From positions 1,798,001 to 1,862,000 of the forward strand of contig NC_089391.1 in NCBI RefSeq assembly GCF_003171515.1: 64,000 nt of DNA. Reading direction: 5' to 3'. This document shows positions 58,736-64,000 of this stretch, in pieces. A model generated the notes under the pieces. The model saw only the letters and a program-made list of their open reading frames with translations, was not told where the DNA came from and made no database searches. How positions within the stretch are numbered: the first letter of the stretch is position 1; every line of letters begins with the position of its first letter. A program made the translations under genes and the position numbers. This DNA is from Pyrenophora tritici-repentis (Eukaryota > Ascomycota > Dothideomycetes > Pleosporales > Pleosporaceae).

Positions 58736-59326
58736 ATGTCACAAGGTAAGCACTATAATGAGGACCAATGGTTTGATCTTGAATCTCACAACACAGCAGT
58801 GCACGAAGTAGTAAACACCAAGCCTTTCCGCTTTCTCGAATTGCCACCAGAGCTCCGGAATCATATCTACGAGCTAGTCTCCGCCAGCGATTCCAACTCC
58901 AGCCGCTTCTGCGATACCGACAGGCAGTTCTGCAGCGTCTGTCATGCCCACAAGGATTCCAGAACTTTCTGTCATATCAAAAGGGACTTCTTAGCTCTAA
59001 CATGGACTTGCCGTCAATTCCGTCAGGAACTACGTCCAATCTATATGCGTACTTCCACAATCACGATAACTTGCCTACTGTCCTTCAAGCGCTATCTTAA
59101 TGCTTTCCTGCCCGGCTGGAATGACGAAACTACAGACAAAAAAGACTTCCATGCAGCATTACACTACCACTCAAGATTTTTCCTGCATTCTGCAACCTTC
59201 CAGCATTGTCTGCATGGGTGGTGCGAACCCCTTGGTCGCTTACTACAAGAAGCTCCTGGTGTCCGGATCAAGTTCACATGCCGTCAAGGCAGGTGTCGGT
59301 TTATCGAAAGGGTACTCAATATTTGA
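58736..59326 (+). CDS. small F-box-like protein, 196 aa
   Basis: Single exon. The core FRFLELPPELRNHIYELVS lies at residues 31-49. It is followed by a cysteine/histidine-rich insertion (FCSVCHAHKDSRTFC) and then the family hallmark LALTWTCRQFRQELRPIYM. The first part matches the larger relative at 47607 without its disordered N-terminus. Relatives are usually longer, so this may be a shortened copy; the frame ends cleanly at 59326 and the ORF after that has no continuation I can identify. Function unknown, possibly SCF-linked. Confidence 0.68.
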   Translation: MSQGKHYNEDQWFDLESHNTAVHEVVNTKPFRFLELPPELRNHIYELVSASDSNSSRFCDTDRQFCSVCHAHKDSRTFCHIKRDFLALTWTCRQFRQELRPIYMRTSTITITCLLSFKRYLNAFLPGWNDETTDKKDFHAALHYHSRFFLHSATFQHCLHGWCEPLGRLLQEAPGVRIKFTCRQGRCRFIERVLNI

Positions 59327-60092
59327 GGGATTTCCAGATTCTGGTTACATGGATTGATTCAAATTTTCGATATTGTCTACCTTGATGCTATTCAATGTCG
59401 TTCCGAGTCTAGTCTGGTGGCACTGGCCTCTGCTATCCAATTACGGCTCGCACACGATGCATTCTGGTGTTATCTAGGACGCGGCATTTGAGTTCTCAAG
59501 CTTTCCGAGTTATTGAAGCGGGGTTATTTTGTAATTGGTAGAAGTCAGAGCACACATACTCAGTACGACAATGAGATGCAAAAGCCAAAGATTGCTTCGT
59601 ACAACCTTTCTCTAAGCAGAGATGTATATTTTAGCTAGAGAAATAGACGGTTTTCTATAGCTGCTTGACTTGTTTACTACCACAAACTTCCTTTTCCTTT
59701 GTCTTGAATAGTGCGTGACTTGCTACCATTGTAAAAGCTTGCTTGTCAAGCACTCGACTCTATATATGGACTTGAAATACTTTAGTAACCCAAGTGGTAA
59801 CAAGCCCAATGGTGCTGATCAGAGATTTGAGGAAGTGCTGGTCCACGAGTATAATTCCCTAATGACATTCTTGTACTGTATATACGTCCCCACAGCCAAC
59901 GACTAATTGTATCAGTAAGTGAAAGGACCGTGCATCAAGGACCTTGACCCGGCCATGACACCCGGGTGTTAGCGTTAGCATTAGCGTGTGTCTATGAGCT
60001 TCCCAAACTCTCCCTCACCCTGCCTCACCCACCAAGACCTGACAGCTCAATCTCTACTTCTACGCCTTGCGCATTCAACATCTGTATCAGTC
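59327..60092. other. intergenic region
   Basis: About 770 bp between two F-box-like genes. No supported gene; a 63-codon frame at 59715-59906 lacks motifs. Confidence 0.45.
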
Positions 60093-61249
60093 ATGCAGTC
60101 TCCGGAAGATACAGAGTTGATCACGGATGCATCGTTTGCCATGCAATTCCCCTTCATGCGCCTAGCCTTAGGTTTGTGCTGTCATCTTTCTTGAAATAAC
60201 TCATTGCTGAAACTAGACTAGAGCTTCGCAACCGCATCTACGAGATCGCTATACAGATGGAGGCCGAGCGTGGCTACATTAGACTCTGTATCGATGACGG
60301 AAGGGACTCCAGCAATGATAAAGAGACTCCCGACGATGAAACGGACTCCAGCAACAACAAGAATTCCAACGATAATACAAGCTCCGCTGATGAAAAAGAG
60401 ACCCCGGATCATAAAGTTGATTCAGGCGTTCGGCGAAAGGCTCCTATACGCAAAAAGGTGACTCACTGGGGTTTCACTGGCCTCATGCAAACATGTCGCG
60501 AGATCAGATCTGAATTTCGCAAGCTTTACATGGGGAACATGAAGATCCAGACTACTTCTCACAGTCTACAAAAGTTTTCAAAGGTCTTCTTAGCCGATAC
60601 CCGTTCGGAAGCTGTAGAAGTTCTACTGGCCAACGAGGACAGAGAAGGTTTCAATGTCGATGAAGACCTCGGTGACTTCGTGGCATCGGTATCTTGGTCT
60701 TTTTGAGAACGGTTCATCACATTTTTCGATGAAATTAACGAGGAAGGTGGTTATACCGTCAAAGACAATGGCGTCGCTACCATTCTCCATGGTATCTTTG
60801 AGTCTCTGGATACCTTTCGCGATAGTCTCGTTACATGCTTCGAGGACTTCCACGAAGAAGCCTATTACCCCGTCAAAGATGAGGGTGTGGCTACCCTTCT
60901 TCATGACCTCTTCGAATCCCCGGATGATTGTCGAGATGGCCTCAACACATTCTTCAATGATGTCGACAAGAAAGGCTATCACAAAGCCAAAGATATTGAC
61001 ATGGGCACTTATCTTTATGAAATCTGCGAGGACTCGGATATGTATAAGTGGGAAAGGACCTTTCGGACCAAGTACAAGTCAATCTCACTAATCATATCTA
61101 CGGAATCAACGCCAATTCTAATGGTTCATGATGGAAGCTTTCTTGGCGAGTGCTGGAGGTATCAATACAAGAGCGAGGAGGACTTTTTCGGGCACCTGGG
61201 CCTTCCAGGAGCTTTCCGTCACAATTTCGAGTTCACGTACACGGAGTGA
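60093..61249 (+). pseudogene. F-box-like gene with tandem repeats and in-frame TGA
   Basis: Exon 1 is 60093-60171 and exon 2 begins at 60222, with a 50-nt intron splitting the Glu codon in LALELRNRIYEIA. An acidic Ser/Asn/Asp-rich insert follows, then the family hallmark HWGFTGLMQTCREIRSEF. The frame meets TGA at 60704-60706 and then stays open in the same frame to 61249. The downstream part is clearly coding: 38-residue repeats of the form VKD-GVAT-LH-(I/L)FES-D--RD-L-T-F appear at least twice, with diverged copies on either side. Aligning repeats places the TGA where others have Arg, so a CGA-to-TGA change is the likely cause. A transposon sits 138 bp beyond the stop. Confidence 0.72.
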
Positions 61250-61387
61250 GTTGAAGCCAGCATACCGCTTGATTACAATGAGAGCTAGCGTGTATGATGG
61301 GCCAAAATGAAGGTTTTGACATTTTGTTCTGACTTCAAGCCGAATATAGGTGGATGTTGCGAGGGATATCTGGGCTGATTATCTATA

Positions 61388-61438
61388 ACGTGTCCGTGCG
61401 CGTGATGCGCGGATTCGCGTGATGCGCGGGGAACACCA
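61388..61438 (+). repeat. left terminal inverted repeat, transposon 2
   Basis: Starts ACGTGTCCGTGC and holds two direct copies of GCGTGATGCGCGG with a 17-bp period, then GGAACACCA. Confidence 0.95.
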
Positions 61439-61539
61439 TATCCACTACTTCAAAAATGAAGCTATTAAGCCACGTATATAAGCTGTTATTATACGAATTT
61501 ATAGAGGGGGAGTAATTAGATGCTTGCGATCAACTTGTA

Positions 61540-63396
61540 CTATCTATATTTTGATGGGAGGTTGACGTTGCGGCCACGTGATGTGAGCTTTGATGGAGGA
61601 GCTGGAGGCTCTTCTTGAACTTGAGCACCAGCGCGAGCAGCCTCAACGCGTTTTTGACGCTTGTTGTTCGATGAGGTAGCTGCTGAAGCTCTCCTCTTTC
61701 CCTTTTGGGGTAGTTGTATAGCTTTAGCAGCGTCTCTCTCCTCCTTCTGGCGCGCGCGTTCAGCTGCTTTCTCAGCTCGCTCAAGCTCCCTCATCTCCTT
61801 GAGTCTCTGCCTCTCCACACGCCTCTCCTCGAGCTCATCTTGACGCTGCAGTCGAGCCTCCTCGCGCTGCTTCTTGGACCGTGCTTTTTGGAGTTTCTCC
61901 TCCGTCTCATCTCGCTCCCGTACTGCTTCTCTAGCTCGAGCCTCACGCAGCTTGCGAGGAGACCAGAAGACAGAGCCACCGTGATACTCCTGGCGCTGTT
62001 GAAGGTCAAGAGCTTTGCCCTTCTTCCTGTGCTTCTTTTTATGTTGAAGAGCCTCCTTTAAGCCCTCGTTCTCATGCTTTAAAAGCTCATACTGCACAGA
62101 GAGATGGTGAACGCTTGAGCGCAGCTTTCTTGCCTCATACTGATGGCTATCATTAACAGCAGCTCGTACTAGCCGATCGAGCTTTCTCCAGTCATGATCA
62201 GAGAGCCCTGACGATGAGCTTCTCTCAGCTTCTGGCGTGCTAGCAAATCTACGAAGGATAACGTTGGCATCCATCGGCCAGATCCCAGTGGCTTCGAAGG
62301 CCTTCAATATGAGGCTCTCTGTGAAGGAGGATATCCAGGCGCTCCAGAAGAGCGGGAAGAAGTCCCCTTTCTTGATTGGAATAAGGCCTTGAGCCTTATG
62401 GAGATGGTTAGTGAGCTCGTTAGAGTAGGCTTGAGAGAGTGGCTTGAACAGCACTACATCTAGCGGCTGGAGCGTATGGGTCGAATGGGGAGGAAGGATC
62501 ATGAGGAGGATCCTATGGCGATCGCAGTACTTAATAAACTCCATCGTGAGGTGAGATCCATGGCCATCAAGGATGAGCAATCTCCATCTACCTGATCGTT
62601 GCTTTGTAGAGCGATCAAACACCTGCTCCAGCCAAGCTAGGCCTACGTTATCATTTGACCAGCCTGTTGGAGATGATGAGACAAAGACCTCATGTTCTCC
62701 TGCCTTGATATCTTCTACCCAACTCGATCGTATAGCTCCATTTTTAGCTGCGTAGATAAGGGCTGGAGGCAGCGAGCTCCCATCAGCGCAGCAGCAGGCC
62801 AGGACTGTCAGAAACTCGCGTGATCCATCCTGGAGAGATGCTCGAACCTCCTTCTTCTCCCATTGACGCCTGCTGAATATCCTCTTACTTCTGCCTATCA
62901 AGCCAATTAAGAAGCCCTTCTCATCCATATTGTATATATCTCGAGCCTCTAGGTGATATTCGGTGATCTTTCGATGCAGCAGCTCGAAGTAGAGTCTATA
63001 CTTTGACTCAGAATCAGCCAGGTGGCGCGTACGATCCATGGCGCTGGTCCACTTTGAGATGAGATGGATCTCGTGTCGGTTGATGAAGCGAGTAACCCAG
63101 CTCTCGCTGAGCTGCTGATGGGCTACTTCTGATGAGAAATTCCTGACCATCTCTCGTGTAGGAGGAATGCCTCGCTTTGTGAGCTTTTCGATATATCTCA
63201 CAAGCTCTAGCTCTTGTTGTGGGTTGAGTTTCTGCTGGTTGAAGTTCTTGTCTCTTTCTGAGCTTGTCTGGCCCTGGTGCCTTCGGGTCAACGTAGATCT
63301 CACAACACCATGCTTAGCAGCAATTTTAGTATACGAGAACTGTTCTCCTGGCTCTAGATTTTCAATATCTTCAATCGCAGCTTGAATTGGGTCCAT
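61540..63396 (-). CDS. pogo-type transposase, 618 aa
   Basis: Single exon. An N-terminal psq-like helix-turn-helix (about residues 5-40) and a Tc5/CENP-B-like domain (about 55-115) precede the catalytic core, with Asp158 in YNMDEKGF, Asp277 in LLILDGHGSH and Asp313 in TLQPLDVVLF. From about residue 430 onward the protein is a long, highly charged coiled coil (repeats of RxREE/ERxRxK), then a basic tail, instead of the zinc knuckle found in the transposase at 22370. The frame is intact, so the element may be active. Confidence 0.93.
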   Translation of the reverse strand: MDPIQAAIEDIENLEPGEQFSYTKIAAKHGVVRSTLTRRHQGQTSSERDKNFNQQKLNPQQELELVRYIEKLTKRGIPPTREMVRNFSSEVAHQQLSESWVTRFINRHEIHLISKWTSAMDRTRHLADSESKYRLYFELLHRKITEYHLEARDIYNMDEKGFLIGLIGRSKRIFSRRQWEKKEVRASLQDGSREFLTVLACCCADGSSLPPALIYAAKNGAIRSSWVEDIKAGEHEVFVSSSPTGWSNDNVGLAWLEQVFDRSTKQRSGRWRLLILDGHGSHLTMEFIKYCDRHRILLMILPPHSTHTLQPLDVVLFKPLSQAYSNELTNHLHKAQGLIPIKKGDFFPLFWSAWISSFTESLILKAFEATGIWPMDANVILRRFASTPEAERSSSSGLSDHDWRKLDRLVRAAVNDSHQYEARKLRSSVHHLSVQYELLKHENEGLKEALQHKKKHRKKGKALDLQQRQEYHGGSVFWSPRKLREARAREAVRERDETEEKLQKARSKKQREEARLQRQDELEERRVERQRLKEMRELERAEKAAERARQKEERDAAKAIQLPQKGKRRASAATSSNNKRQKRVEAARAGAQVQEEPPAPPSKLTSRGRNVNLPSKYR

Positions 63397-63443
63397 ATTG
63401 GTGGAGTTAACGTGTGTTGAAGGTGAAGGGGTTTGACGTGTTT

Positions 63444-63494
63444 TGGTGTTCCCCGCGCATCACGCGAATCCGCGCATCACGCGCACGGACACGT
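63444..63494 (-). repeat. right terminal inverted repeat, transposon 2
   Basis: Exact inverted copy of 61388-61438, followed by TA at 63495-63496. Confidence 0.95.
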
Positions 63495-63496
63495 TA

Positions 63497-63807
63497 CCGC
63501 GGCAGCAGTGGAGCGAGGCTCCCTTAGCAGGCGATTGGCCATTAAAGAAGCAGTCAGCCGCCCTGTAGCCAGCAGGCATTTACATACATCAGAATGTGTC
63601 TATATGTTGGAAGCCATGTTTGGCCAAAAGTCAATAATATTATTACGTATCATCTAGCGCCGCGATATTGCGTCCTGCCTATTGCAGCTAGTGTGGCAAT
63701 GCTCCGCCCTTCACCCTTCTCAACATGCTTCTCTCTTCACAGAGTCTCGCAATCCCTATAAGCCCTAATAAAGCTTCGCATTGCAGCAAAGCTTGTATAT
63801 CCTTGCA
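63497..63807. other. intergenic region, right accessory pocket
   Basis: About 310 bp between transposon 2 and the last gene, presumably its promoter. Nothing else is recognised. Confidence 0.45.
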
Positions 63808-64000
63808 ATGAGTGTCACAATGTCTTCCAACCCTTCGACTGTTCAGATGAGGTCCAAGGGCTTTCGCGATCTTCCGCTAGGTAACTACCGCGGCAACCTC
63901 GGCTTAACTCACTTTCAGCTTACACATCATTAGAGGTGCGCAACAGGATATATGCGATTATTACCAACAACAAGGAGCGTCTCATTGAGAAACATGTCAG
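63808..64000 (+). CDS. F-box-like protein, partial at window edge
   Basis: Exon 1 is 63808-63880 and exon 2 starts at 63934 and runs off the window. The 53-nt intron (GTAACT donor, CTTAAC branch) splits the Glu codon in FRDLPLEVRNRIYAII, exactly where the intron lies in the gene at 60093. The shared intron position and phase show that the two are paralogues. Only the first 46 or so residues are visible. Confidence 0.65.

Larger units (their letters stand above)
61388..63494 (-). mobile_element. second intact pogo-type DNA transposon, 2107 bp
   Basis: Perfect 51-bp terminal inverted repeats (61388-61438 and 63444-63494) are flanked by TA at 61386-61387 and 63495-63496. One intact transposase lies on the minus strand. 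The sequence and terminal repeats differ from the element at 22289, so it is a separate family. It landed between two F-box-like genes. Confidence 0.95.

Noticed and set aside
1..64000. CRISPR arrays, bacterial operons, tRNA or rRNA genes
   Set aside because: No regular spacer arrays, no B-box-bearing clover-leaf and no ribosomal RNA sequence were recognised; the window is eukaryotic.

Overview
This is nuclear DNA of a filamentous ascomycete, most likely a dothideomycete of the Pleosporales type. Genes carry short introns (45-100 nt) with GTAAGT/GTATGT-like donors and CTAAC/CTGAC branch sites. There is a conserved family-2 glycosyltransferase of the kind described from plant-pathogenic fungi, several F-box-like proteins with an LELRNRIYE core, a chromodomain Ty3-type retrotransposon and two pogo/Fot-type DNA transposons. 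I cannot name the species from sequence alone.

Layout: 0.6-31.9 kb is mostly a conserved housekeeping block. It holds a giant DUF3638/DUF3645 protein (minus strand), an unknown acidic protein, a DHA1 drug transporter carrying a one-base frameshift, an aldehyde dehydrogenase, the membrane glycosyltransferase GT2 (seven exons), an intact pogo-type transposon, then the divergent pair MAD2 (spindle checkpoint, eight exons) and GUF1 (mitochondrial EF4), and a sugar transporter with a very long cytoplasmic tail. From 32.7 to 39.7 kb lies a Ty3/Gypsy chromovirus with identical 208-bp LTRs and a GTTGC target duplication, but with broken gag-pol frames.

From 39.7 to 47.6 kb is a gene-poor accessory stretch next to that element. 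It holds a two-exon, 81-residue, eight-cysteine secreted protein (effector-like), a small three-CxxC protein and a transporter pseudogene with a nonsense codon and a frameshift. From 47.6 to 56.6 kb conserved genes return: an F-box-like protein, a Qdr-type transporter, a thiol methyltransferase convergent with an OTU deubiquitinase, and an unknown repeat-containing protein. From 57 to 64 kb is a second accessory stretch with three more F-box-like relatives, one broken by a TGA and one cut by the window edge, and a second intact pogo-type transposon inserted between two of them.

The genes do not form an obvious pathway cluster. The clearest theme is the contrast between ordered housekeeping genes and two transposon-bearing accessory pockets that contain small secreted or duplicated genes and fresh pseudogenes. 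Exon coordinates below were worked out by eye from splice motifs and reading-frame continuity. No database search was run.
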